From Lentisphaerota bacterium (lineage in GTDB: Bacteria; Verrucomicrobiota; Lentisphaeria; Oligosphaerales; JABHEG01), in NCBI GenBank assembly GCA_018676675.1, contig JABHEG010000276.1, positions 1 to 36,575 of the forward strand: DNA of 36,575 nt. Direction: 5' to 3'. Positions 25,102 to 32,655 of this stretch are shown one piece after another. The translations under genes and the position numbers were made by a program. Positions within the stretch are counted from its first letter, which is position 1, and every line of letters begins with the position of its first letter. The notes below the pieces were generated by a model that saw only the letters and a list, made by a program, of their open reading frames with translations, did no database searches and was not told where the DNA came from.

Positions 25102-28100
25102 CTACTCGTGGTAGGCCCGGATTTCAAAGACTCGCGCCGACTTCTCGCCGTTGGTCCGTTTTACAGTGAGTCGGACCTTCCTGGCCTTCACCGTATCGAA
25201 CCGGTGGATCCGGCGCCTCAGCCAGTTCCCCTTGGCCGTGGCGACCGTCTTCCATTTGGCCCCGTCCAAGTAGGAAACCTCATAGTCTGCAACACACTCG
25301 GGAGGACGAGCCGCCGTGGGGATACGGGGAGCCATATTCGTATCGAACGTCAGATAGACTGAACTCACATCCTTCGCAGCCCCGAAATCGAGCTCAATCC
25401 ACTGTGGGAAGGGCTCGCGTGGATCCGATGCCCACATGTTGGTCTCCCCATCCCACATCCGGATCTTCCCATTGACCACATTGTCGGCGTGGTAGGTGGT
25501 CGGTGTCTGCAGTGGGGGATCGGCGGCAAACGCGTAGAACTCGCCGTTACGCAGCGTCCACGTGTTGGAGGAAGCCGCACCATACATCCGGCTGGTTCCA
25601 TGGGGTGCCCCGGTCATCAGACGCCAGGAGATCCCTTCGGTCTTGGGTAGCCAAAACCACAGACAGGGACTCGCCACTGTCTTGCCGACGGAGAACGTAA
25701 CCCATGTTTCGCCACGGGCGGGAACGGATGCCGTCGCCGTTACCAGGTCAGTGGTCGACGACGTGTTCTCCTTGTCTTTGGCTCCACGCACGTGAAGCGT
25801 GATCTCGGTTGCTTTGGGGTTCGTTGAGCCCAGTAGAACGCGGATCTCGCTCAGCATTCCGGGAGTCGCACGGAAGATCATCCCGCGATCATGATCCATC
25901 GGATGAGAGCGGTCCTTGCGGACGTTCTTCTGAGAAAAGTACCGAAACGCTGCCGTACTGGAAGCACTGACCGTCGCAGTTCGGGCCAAATCCGCCGCGT
26001 CCTCATTCACAATCCCCGGGATCGTCTGGTCGTCTTTCAACAGCTTCTGCTGAAACGCCTTCATGTAGCGCTCGTAGATCTCTCGCGGGGTGATGCTCTT
26101 CCGGGCGCACCACGCAGCGGCCGTTCCCGCCGCCTGCCCCATCGTCGCCAGGGTACTCTCGACCCGAATCGTGCCCAGAGCGATGTGCGTCACACTTGCG
26201 CAACGCCCGGCGAACAGAAGGTTGTCAATATTCTTCGAGTACAGCGACCGATAGGGGATGGTGTAGATGGGAACGTGCTTATTGCAGTCAAAGGAGCCCT
26301 CACTCCCGGAGAACATACCTTTGGGGTGGTGCACATCCATCGGCCAACCGCCGTAGGAAATAGCGTCCTTGAAGACACGGCCGTTCTCGCAATCGTTCTG
26401 GTTGAGCAGGTAATCACCTTCCAGGCGACGCGACTCGCGTTTGGCGTCCATGTGCGGAATATGGATCAACCCGTAAGTCGATGCTTCCGCCTGAAAACGG
26501 GACTTGTTCTTGATGTAATCCCAGTAACCGAAAATGATCCGAATGAGCTCATCCCGGGCCATCTCAGCTTCCCAGATGTCGTCAATTGTTCCGGGGTGTT
26601 CATTCCACCACTCGCCCCCGGTGATCCGGCGCACACGCCGCCCAAAACCATCCAGTTTGGGGATATCATGGGCCCACGGAGGACGCGTAAAAGGCATTTC
26701 CCTGCCCATGCCGGCCGCTCGGAAACCCAGACCATTCCCCATCAGACACCCGCTCATGGTGATACCGTCAGCTTTGGCTGGAGCCAGGCTCTCACCAAAC
26801 TCCGAACTGGCCTCTCGCCCTTTCCGGAACGTCGCTTTGGCGAAGTAACCGACCCATCCATCCCCGGTGCAGTCGACAAACTGCTTCGCGCGATAGACCG
26901 TGATGCCCCCGGTCAGGGTGTCGACGGCCTTCGCCGTAGCAATCGTGGAGGCATCCTTCATCTCAACATCAAACACATGCTGATTCAGAAAGACCGTCAG
27001 GTTCGGCTCTGCTTTGCACAAGACAGCAAACGGCTCGCTGTAAGCCCGGGCGCCGTAAAACGCTTTGGTCCGATGGACATCCTCGGGGATGCCGGTCTCC
27101 CTGGCGTTCGGGTGGTGGCTGGCGGCCCCATTCATGGGCACACCACACTCGTCAGAGGCATTGCCGCCCAGAACCGGGCGGTTCTGTATAAGTGCGGTCT
27201 TCGCACCGGTACGAGCTGCCGCGATGGCGGCCGGACATCCCCCGGTGCCGGCCCCCACAACGATCACGTCAAACTCGCCCGCAAACTCGGGAGTCAGGGA
27301 GAGCCCGGTCAAACGCGCCCGTTCGGCGCAGATCTCAGCCCGCTCCGCAGGAGGGACATAGGTCTTGTCTGTCGTCAAGACAATGGCGTCGCAGCGACCG
27401 TAGTAACCGGTCGTGTCACGCAATGCCAGGGACACCTTCCCCGCCGCCAACGCCACGTCACCAGCACTCTCCCACACCCACTTGTCCGACTCTGCAGCCC
27501 CGAACTCCTTCTCCAGGCCACGACCGTTGACCACGATCCGGAACCGTCCGGGGGCATGCTCCTTCACCCAGTTCCGGCCCCGCACCCACACACGGTAAGT
27601 GCCGCTCTTCTTGAGCTCAAACTCTGTGGTCGCGTCGTCGACCGGCGTCCCGACCCCTGTGGCAAGCAGGTATCCGGATCCCATCAGGTGGACGAACTGC
27701 GTGTCCAGAGTCCACCCGCCGTACGAGGCAAAATCCTCCGCATCGATCCAAACGAATCCCGGCTTGACCATCCCAACCGGACGAAGAGGCTTCCGGAACT
27801 CTGCGTTGCTCCGGCCGAGCTTCCGGGGTTCCACAGTCAGGTTGGCCTGTTCGGTCATCGCCTGAATCCCTGCTCTGTGAGATGCCCGGACTTCGGCCGG
27901 TGTGATCGCCCGACTGTAGACACGGACCTCATCAATCGCTCCCGTGAATGCATACCGGCCGCGGCAAGAGCCGATGCCGATCGGGGAACCGCCATCCGAA
28001 ACAAATCCCTCCTGTGCCAACGGCGAACGTGGGTCCTCTTCGCCGTTCACGAAGAGCCGCATCTGCTTCCCGTCGTACGTGCCAACTGCGTGATACCAGG

Positions 28101-28590
28101 CAGATGTATCCCACTCCGAGACCTCCGTATGGACATACTTTGGCGCCCCCTTAACCCAAACGAGAAAACCGAGTTTACCGAGCTCACCGAAACGCAAGGC
28201 ATACGCGCCTTCCTTCCGGGCGATCGCGGCGAAGCCAGATGGACGCGCGACCCCAGGGCGAAACCACACCTCGACGGTTAGGCCCTCATCCACCGGGAAC
28301 ATGTCCGTCGACATCCCCCAACCACCTCTGAGGTCGAAACTCATCGCCGCCCCGGAAACGCCTTTCACCACCTCGATGTTGTTCACTTTCATGACATTGC
28401 CGCACTCAGAGCCATCTGGAGTCGTGAGTTCCTCATCGTCAAACTCGTCGAACGACCACGACGCGAGAAGCCCGTCGCGCGAAACAGGTTGAGCCACACT
28501 CACCAATGCGAACACCGCAAGCCCCAGAACGAGCACGCGTGAAGCCATCGCAGGAAGGCTCGGCCATGGCAAAGAAGGTGTTGGGTTCAT
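25102..28590 (-). CDS. Large exported FAD-dependent oxidoreductase with LamG and F5/8C-like domains
   Basis: From the ATG at 28590 this is 1162 residues. GGGAG lies 7 nt upstream of this codon; an ATG at 28593 or 28620 is possible. Signal peptide ~1-34. Residues ~37-238 form a concanavalin/LamG domain (LTVEVWFRPG, then WYHAVGTYDGKQMRLFVNG, then GAIDEVRVYSRAIT). About 275-410 is a second carbohydrate-binding-like domain (DAEDFASYGGW, then GTYRVWVRGR). The FAD-dependent oxidoreductase domain (PF12831-like) runs from ~438 to 880, with VGAGTGG at 445-451 and a further flavin-fold segment near the end (LFAGRCASVTHIALGTIRV). The final ~280 residues include an F5/8C-like binding domain (DNVVNGKIRMWDGE, then FPQWIELDFGAAKDVSSVYL). 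It shares its catalytic family and modular style with the gene at 7280-10153 but not the accessory domains. No twin-arginine motif is visible. The substrate is unknown. Confidence 0.82.
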   Translation of the reverse strand: MNPTPSLPWPSLPAMASRVLVLGLAVFALVSVAQPVSRDGLLASWSFDEFDDEELTTPDGSECGNVMKVNNIEVVKGVSGAAMSFDLRGGWGMSTDMFPVDEGLTVEVWFRPGVARPSGFAAIARKEGAYALRFGELGKLGFLVWVKGAPKYVHTEVSEWDTSAWYHAVGTYDGKQMRLFVNGEEDPRSPLAQEGFVSDGGSPIGIGSCRGRYAFTGAIDEVRVYSRAITPAEVRASHRAGIQAMTEQANLTVEPRKLGRSNAEFRKPLRPVGMVKPGFVWIDAEDFASYGGWTLDTQFVHLMGSGYLLATGVGTPVDDATTEFELKKSGTYRVWVRGRNWVKEHAPGRFRIVVNGRGLEKEFGAAESDKWVWESAGDVALAAGKVSLALRDTTGYYGRCDAIVLTTDKTYVPPAERAEICAERARLTGLSLTPEFAGEFDVIVVGAGTGGCPAAIAAARTGAKTALIQNRPVLGGNASDECGVPMNGAASHHPNARETGIPEDVHRTKAFYGARAYSEPFAVLCKAEPNLTVFLNQHVFDVEMKDASTIATAKAVDTLTGGITVYRAKQFVDCTGDGWVGYFAKATFRKGREASSEFGESLAPAKADGITMSGCLMGNGLGFRAAGMGREMPFTRPPWAHDIPKLDGFGRRVRRITGGEWWNEHPGTIDDIWEAEMARDELIRIIFGYWDYIKNKSRFQAEASTYGLIHIPHMDAKRESRRLEGDYLLNQNDCENGRVFKDAISYGGWPMDVHHPKGMFSGSEGSFDCNKHVPIYTIPYRSLYSKNIDNLLFAGRCASVTHIALGTIRVESTLATMGQAAGTAAAWCARKSITPREIYERYMKAFQQKLLKDDQTIPGIVNEDAADLARTATVSASSTAAFRYFSQKNVRKDRSHPMDHDRGMIFRATPGMLSEIRVLLGSTNPKATEITLHVRGAKDKENTSSTTDLVTATASVPARGETWVTFSVGKTVASPCLWFWLPKTEGISWRLMTGAPHGTSRMYGAASSNTWTLRNGEFYAFAADPPLQTPTTYHADNVVNGKIRMWDGETNMWASDPREPFPQWIELDFGAAKDVSSVYLTFDTNMAPRIPTAARPPECVADYEVSYLDGAKWKTVATAKGNWLRRRIHRFDTVKARKVRLTVKRTNGEKSARVFEIRAYHE

Positions 28591-28888
28591 CATTTTCTCC
28601 CAAATAGAGGATGCAAACATGGATGCATATCTCCGAGGACGGAGTATCTCGAGTCAAAAAGAGAATATACCCCGCCCTGATCCTCCCCGCGATTCAGCGA
28701 AGCGGCTGTCCGTCAGAGCCCTGATCAACGCGAGAGGGGCGTTCACGATGTGCCCGGCTCAGCTCGAGCGGGTCCTATCCGGCGAGCAACGACAGTGCAC
28801 CACCGTGGGTATGCATGTTCGGTTTCCACTGCTAAATTCCAAATCGACCGTCATGGAGAGTAACGTCAACCCCAGGAGGACAGGGACT
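28591..28888. other. Divergent region upstream of the Trp-like cluster
   Basis: This 298-nt stretch separates the FAD gene (minus) from the RAM-domain gene (plus). It holds a near-perfect small inverted repeat at 28631-28644 (5-bp stem, AGGA loop) and, on the minus strand, a TTGACT -35-like hexamer without a convincing -10. No leader peptide with clustered Trp codons is visible, so a classical tryptophan attenuator is not supported. The plus-strand frame is open through this region, but the well-supported start lies at 28889. Confidence 0.35.
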
Positions 28889-29176
28889 ATGATCACCGCG
28901 ATCGTGACGCTGAGCTGTGAGGTAGGGAAGGTACACACCGTCGCCGAGGAACTTGTTGCCTGCCCCGGCATCGCCGAAGTCTACTCCATCTCAGGAGAGT
29001 TCGACATCATGGCCATGGTTCGAGTCAAGGAATACGACGACCTGGCAACAACCGTTACCGAGGGAATTGCCGCCATTGACGGCATCACCAGCACACGCAC
29101 AAACATGGCGTTTCGATGCTACTGCAAGCAGAACATGGAACGCGTCTGGGGCGAGTTCATTGGGGATGGTGAGTAA
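28889..29176 (+). CDS. Stand-alone Lrp/AsnC effector-binding (RAM) domain protein
   Basis: A 95-residue protein consisting only of the ligand-binding domain of Lrp/AsnC regulators: strand ITAIVTLSCE, helix KVHTVAEELVACPGI, then VYSISGEFDIMAMVRVKEYDDL and a closing strand TRTNMAF. There is no helix-turn-helix. The start at 28889 is chosen because AGGAGGA lies at 28874-28880. An in-frame start 270 nt upstream would add residues without recognisable domain content. Stand-alone RAM proteins bind small molecules, often amino acids, and assemble into oligomers. Two nucleotides separate it from the TrpC-like gene, so it heads the operon and may sense a pathway intermediate or product. Whether it acts with a DNA-binding partner or directly on an enzyme cannot be seen. 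Confidence 0.85.
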   Translation: MITAIVTLSCEVGKVHTVAEELVACPGIAEVYSISGEFDIMAMVRVKEYDDLATTVTEGIAAIDGITSTRTNMAFRCYCKQNMERVWGEFIGDGE

Positions 29177-29178
29177 CT

Positions 29179-29904
29179 GTGTCTTCGTCTTTTGCTGAAG
29201 CCATTCGCAACGCTCGAACGCATGGGTGTCTGCCGGTTATTGCCGACATAAAACCCGTCTCGCCGCGTGACGGCTCGTTACTCAGAGGGCGCGCACCGGC
29301 GGACCTGGCGCGAACGCTTGAGTCGGCTGGCGCGTGCGCGCTCTCCGTCGTGACGGCACAGGAACACTTCGGAGGAAATCTGGCCGTACTCCGTGAGGTC
29401 GCCGATGCGGTGGATTTGCCAATTCTCAGGAAAGACTTTTTCAGCCACCCAGATCAGGTCAACGAGTCAGTCTCGGCCGGAGCACGTGCCGTTCTGCTGA
29501 CCCTCTGTACCCTCTCGCCTGATCTGACGACCAAGCTGTACGAGCGCGTGTGCGCCCTGGGCATCGACGCAGTGGTCGAGATCCACACTCAGGAAGAGCT
29601 GAAGCGTGCCCTGGCTCTCAAACCAGCCATTGTCGGCATTAACAACCGGGATCTGCTGCAGCTGGAGACCGACGACGGCGATGTGGCTGTGACCGAAGGT
29701 CTGGCCCCACTCGTGCCGCCCGGAATCCTCACCATCTCAGAAAGCTCCCTGCTTGCCCCCGCAGACGTTGCCCGGGCTCTGGGAGCGGGAGCAGACGCCG
29801 TTCTCGTCGGAACCGCATTGCTGCAGGCCCCCGACCCCAGCGCCCGAATCCGAGAACTTGTGGGCGCGACCGGCCAGCCCCACCCGGGAGAAACATCCTC
29901 ATGA
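29179..29904 (+). CDS. trpC: TrpC-like (indole-3-glycerol-phosphate synthase family) protein, divergent
   Basis: A 241-residue TIM-barrel protein; GTG start, 2 nt after the preceding stop. It aligns throughout with IGP synthase: IADIKPVSPRDG (21-32), LRKDFF (83-88), VVEIH (132-136), GINNRDL (153-159), ISESSL (186-191) and VLVGTALL. The lysines and E134 of the catalytic set are present. Two things differ from typical enzymes. Only ~19 residues precede the first barrel strand, against roughly 45 normally, so helix alpha-0, which helps bind the anthranilate part, is shortened. The Glu of IAEIK is Asp, and Gly after SES is Ser. The expected reaction is ring closure of CdRP to indole-glycerol phosphate in tryptophan synthesis. 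Given the changes, a related cyclisation on another arylamine is possible. It overlaps trpF by 4 nt. Confidence 0.8.
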   Translation: MSSSFAEAIRNARTHGCLPVIADIKPVSPRDGSLLRGRAPADLARTLESAGACALSVVTAQEHFGGNLAVLREVADAVDLPILRKDFFSHPDQVNESVSAGARAVLLTLCTLSPDLTTKLYERVCALGIDAVVEIHTQEELKRALALKPAIVGINNRDLLQLETDDGDVAVTEGLAPLVPPGILTISESSLLAPADVARALGAGADAVLVGTALLQAPDPSARIRELVGATGQPHPGETSS

Positions 29905-30599
29905 CCCGGGTAAAGATCTGTGGACTCATGAACCCAAGTGACGTGGCCATGGCTGTTGGGGCCGGTGCGGACGCCTTGGGCTTTGTCACCGAGTACCCAA
30001 TCCCAGTGCCGTGGAATCTGGACCAGGACGTGTCTCGCCACCTGATCGCACAGGCCCCACCGTTCGTCACGACCACGGCCGTTGTCGGGGGAAGTGTGGC
30101 CAACATGGTGGCCATCGCCCGACATGTGCGCCCGGATGTCCTTCAGTTGCACGGGGACGAAACGGTCGACGAAGTGCGTGAAGTGTGCGCAGCTTTGGTC
30201 CCGGATGGGATAAAGGTGATCAAAGCACTACGAATCGACATCGACACAGGGCTGGCGCAGTTCAGCGACCCGGATCCCGTCGGAGCGGCTTCCGCCCTGG
30301 CCACGGCCGGGATAGCAGCATTGGTGATTGACTCAAAGACGTCCACACGGCCGGCAGGCACCGGAGTTCCACTGGACCGGGACCTCGTCCTGCGTGTGGC
30401 GGAAACTCTCGCCATCCCCTTCATCCTGGCAGGTGGCCTCAATCCGGCAAACGTCGGTGACGCCGTGGAACAGGTTCGCCCGTTCGCGGTGGACGTGATC
30501 AGCGGTATCGAGGAACGGGCGGGGGTCAAGGACGCCTGCCTCATGAACGCCTTTGTCGCCGCCGTTCGCGGAGCCCAATCAGGAGGCAGCGCAGCGTGA
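29901..30599 (+). CDS. trpF: TrpF-like phosphoribosylanthranilate isomerase family protein, divergent
   Basis: A 232-residue TIM-barrel protein starting in an ATGA overlap with trpC. Family motifs are VKICG (4-8) with the catalytic Cys7, DVLQLHGDE (79-87), VIDSKTSTRPAGTG (142-155) with the catalytic Asp144, AGGLNPANV (177-185) for the phosphate, and DVISGIE followed by GVKD near 198-211. The normal reaction is Amadori rearrangement of N-phosphoribosyl-anthranilate to CdRP. The loop that usually reads SPR, whose Arg contacts the anthranilate carboxylate in studied enzymes, reads VPW here (36-38). So catalytic and phosphate sites are intact while the aromatic side is altered. It overlaps the next gene by 4 nt, making tight co-translation likely. 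Confidence 0.85.
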   Translation: MTRVKICGLMNPSDVAMAVGAGADALGFVTEYPIPVPWNLDQDVSRHLIAQAPPFVTTTAVVGGSVANMVAIARHVRPDVLQLHGDETVDEVREVCAALVPDGIKVIKALRIDIDTGLAQFSDPDPVGAASALATAGIAALVIDSKTSTRPAGTGVPLDRDLVLRVAETLAIPFILAGGLNPANVGDAVEQVRPFAVDVISGIEERAGVKDACLMNAFVAAVRGAQSGGSAA

Positions 30600-31294
30600 G
30601 TCGCCCTTACACCATCATGCTCGTTGCTGTTAGCCTTGACGGCAAGATCTCGCCTCGTCGACAACCGGGCCAAACGAATCCCATAGGCCCCGAGCTGATC
30701 GCCCCGGAGATCATGGAACTCCACAATGCCCAGCGCGCCGGTGTCGACGGAATCATGGTCGGGCTCAACTGCATCCTGCTGGACGACTCGAGACTCACCC
30801 TGAGAGCCGGTGCCGGAACCAACCCTACCCGAGTTGTGCTCGACGGTCTTGCGGAAATGCCTCCCTCTGCACGCATCCTGGACTGCAGCAACACACCGAC
30901 GGTTGTGGCAGTGACAGAACAGGCCCCCGCTGATCGAGTTGCTGAACTGCGTCAACGCGGAGCTGACATTGTTGTTGCCGGCGACAACGGCCGTTTTGTC
31001 GACCTCACACTCCTCATGGCGACACTCAGAGAGGATTTCGGGATCAAGCGGCTCATAGTCGAGGGCGGGGGAATGGTCCACCGATCGATGATCGCGGATC
31101 AACTCTACGACGAACTGCAGCTCATCATCTGTCCGTTCGTCATCGGCGGAGCTGAGTCAGTGACACCGGTTCAGCGAGGAGCATTTTGGCCAGGAGGAGC
31201 GGTCCCGACGTTCGCGTTGACTGATTCAGAGGTGGTCGGCGATTACCTCTATGTGACATACCAACCACGTGAAAAACTGAGGCATGGGCCGTGA
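30596..31294 (+). CDS. RibD-C-like NADPH-dependent (phospho)ribosylamine reductase
   Basis: A 232-residue Rossmann-like protein of the RibD C-terminal/dihydrofolate-reductase-like family: AVSLDGKI (11-18), MVGLNCILLDDSRLT (54-68), NPTRVVLDG (76-84), LIVEGGG (153-159) and CPFVIGG (179-185). Family members reduce the ribosylamino side chain of a pyrimidine to ribitylamino during riboflavin synthesis, using NADPH. No deaminase domain is attached, as in the archaeal/fungal-type reductases. The GTG start overlaps the TrpF-like gene by 4 nt and the TrpD-like gene follows after 93 nt. That position is unexpected for riboflavin synthesis and suggests a substrate shared with the Trp-like enzymes, such as an N-phosphoribosyl arylamine or its ketose. 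Riboflavin function remains the conservative alternative. Confidence 0.8.
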   Translation: MSRPYTIMLVAVSLDGKISPRRQPGQTNPIGPELIAPEIMELHNAQRAGVDGIMVGLNCILLDDSRLTLRAGAGTNPTRVVLDGLAEMPPSARILDCSNTPTVVAVTEQAPADRVAELRQRGADIVVAGDNGRFVDLTLLMATLREDFGIKRLIVEGGGMVHRSMIADQLYDELQLIICPFVIGGAESVTPVQRGAFWPGGAVPTFALTDSEVVGDYLYVTYQPREKLRHGP

Positions 31295-31387
31295 CCCTAC
31301 GCAGCGCGCCCCAAAGGCCGTGTGCTGACATCAAAACGATGAACCGACGGTAGTGAAACAGACCTGTATGCAAAGGGAGACAATGAC

Positions 31388-32509
31388 ATGATCGATCAGG
31401 AAACACGCTGGCGGGAGTTTGGCGCGATTGTGGCGCGACTGACGCGTGGTGAAGACATTACTCGTGAAGAGGCATGTGAGTGCTGGCGCCAGGTCTGTGA
31501 AGAGGAACAGTCCGACCTGCAACAGGGAGCATTCATCGGGGCCCTCAAATCGAAGCCGGAAACGCCGGAAGAGGTGGCGGGGACTTTTGAAGCCCTCTAC
31601 GAGCACGATACGCTCAAGGTCACCGTCAACACCCCAAAACCGCTGATTGATAACTGCGGTACGGGCGCGGACACCCTGAAGACATTCAACATCAGCACGG
31701 GCGCGGCAATCGTCGCAGCCGCACTGGGCCTGTACGTCGTTCGGCACGCAGCACGCGCCATATCCTCCAATTGCGGGGCAATCGATGTGGTGGAAGCCCT
31801 CGGTGTGAACGTTGAGTCCGCCCCGGAATTGCCCAAGAAGAGCATTGAGAATGCCGGCATCTGCGCCTGGAATGCGTTCCTCCCGACCGTCCACCCCAAG
31901 ACCTTGGCACGAGTCTTGTCCCAGATCCGTTTTGGCTCGGCAATCAATCTGGTCGGACCACTGCTCAACCCAACCAAGCCGACCTTCAAAGTGATGGGCG
32001 TCCCCAGCCCCGCCTTCATCGACATCGAGGTCAAAACACTGCGAGAGCTCGGCTTCGAACGGGCATTCGTTATGCATGGTCTGGACGATAGCAGCGACAA
32101 GGGTATGGACGAAATCTCACTCCTCGGCCCAACCGAGGTCGCCGAACTGGACGCATCAGGTAACATCGAGACCTACACCATTACCCCCGAAGACTTTGGT
32201 CTGTCACGCACGACCTACGACCAGATCGCCTCGACCCGGGACGTGCAGCATGATGCCATTGCCCTACTGCGTGTACTGCTCGGCCTGGATGAGGGTCCGC
32301 GCCGGGACATCGTCTGCATGAATGCAGCGCCTCTCATGTACGTCACCGGCGACGCGGAGAACCTCCAGGACGGATTCAACATGGCCAGGGAAGCCCTGGC
32401 AGACGGCCGAGCCTATGCAAAACTCAAAGACTGGGTGGTCTGGCAGAACGAAACGCCGGATGTCGGCATCCCAGTCCTGGAGCAGATGACTGCCCTGGCC
32501 AAGGCATAG
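31388..32509 (+). CDS. trpD: TrpD-like phosphoribosyltransferase with altered acceptor site
   Basis: A 373-residue protein of the anthranilate phosphoribosyltransferase family; GGGAG just upstream supports the ATG. PRPP and magnesium features are present: GTGAD (91-95, usually GTGGD), NIST (101-104) and GMDEIS (239-244). The segment that usually reads KHGNR is RHAAR here (119-123), losing the Gly and Asn. The Arg of the usual GIRT motif before NLLGPLLNP appears replaced (RFGSAINLVGPLLNP at 181-195). In studied TrpD enzymes the Asn and Arg contact anthranilate. The protein is therefore confidently a PRPP-dependent transferase of this fold, but the aromatic amine may not be anthranilate. No trpE or trpG neighbour supplies anthranilate. 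It follows the reductase gene after 93 nt and precedes the molybdoenzyme gene. Confidence 0.8.
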   Translation: MIDQETRWREFGAIVARLTRGEDITREEACECWRQVCEEEQSDLQQGAFIGALKSKPETPEEVAGTFEALYEHDTLKVTVNTPKPLIDNCGTGADTLKTFNISTGAAIVAAALGLYVVRHAARAISSNCGAIDVVEALGVNVESAPELPKKSIENAGICAWNAFLPTVHPKTLARVLSQIRFGSAINLVGPLLNPTKPTFKVMGVPSPAFIDIEVKTLRELGFERAFVMHGLDDSSDKGMDEISLLGPTEVAELDASGNIETYTITPEDFGLSRTTYDQIASTRDVQHDAIALLRVLLGLDEGPRRDIVCMNAAPLMYVTGDAENLQDGFNMAREALADGRAYAKLKDWVVWQNETPDVGIPVLEQMTALAKA

Positions 32510-32655
32510 CCCCTCCGCGAAAACACGACAAGCATTCCTGCTCAATCTGCAAACGGGAAGGCAGCGGCCCCGTCCCGTAGGCAGGTCTTCGACTGCAAGG
32601 CCGCACATGGCAAGCCCGTGGCCTCCCTAATCTCTACCCATGAGGTCAGCCCAAG
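32510..32655 (+). other. Intergenic leader before the molybdoenzyme gene, with a hairpin
   Basis: A 6-bp inverted repeat (32553-32558 with 32573-32578) separated by 14 nt lies midway. GAGG about 11 nt before the GTG at 32656 may be the ribosome-binding site. I considered a molybdenum-cofactor riboswitch because of the downstream gene, but its consensus cannot be recognised by eye. Confidence 0.3.

Noticed and set aside
25891..28281. Long open frame of 796 codons on the plus strand
   Set aside because: It is antisense to the FAD oxidoreductase gene, whose domains are clear; the translation is rich in Arg, Pro and His with no recognisable domain, as expected for a GC-rich shadow frame.
28619..28888. 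N-terminal extension of the RAM-domain protein from the ATG at 28619
   Set aside because: The added 90 residues show no helix-turn-helix or other domain, and the start at 28889 has a strong ribosome-binding site.
28621..28888. Tryptophan attenuator or leader peptide upstream of the Trp-like genes
   Set aside because: No short frame with adjacent Trp codons and no terminator/antiterminator pair could be found.
32510..32655. Molybdenum-cofactor riboswitch before the molybdoenzyme gene
   Set aside because: Only one modest hairpin is visible and the conserved core could not be recognised.
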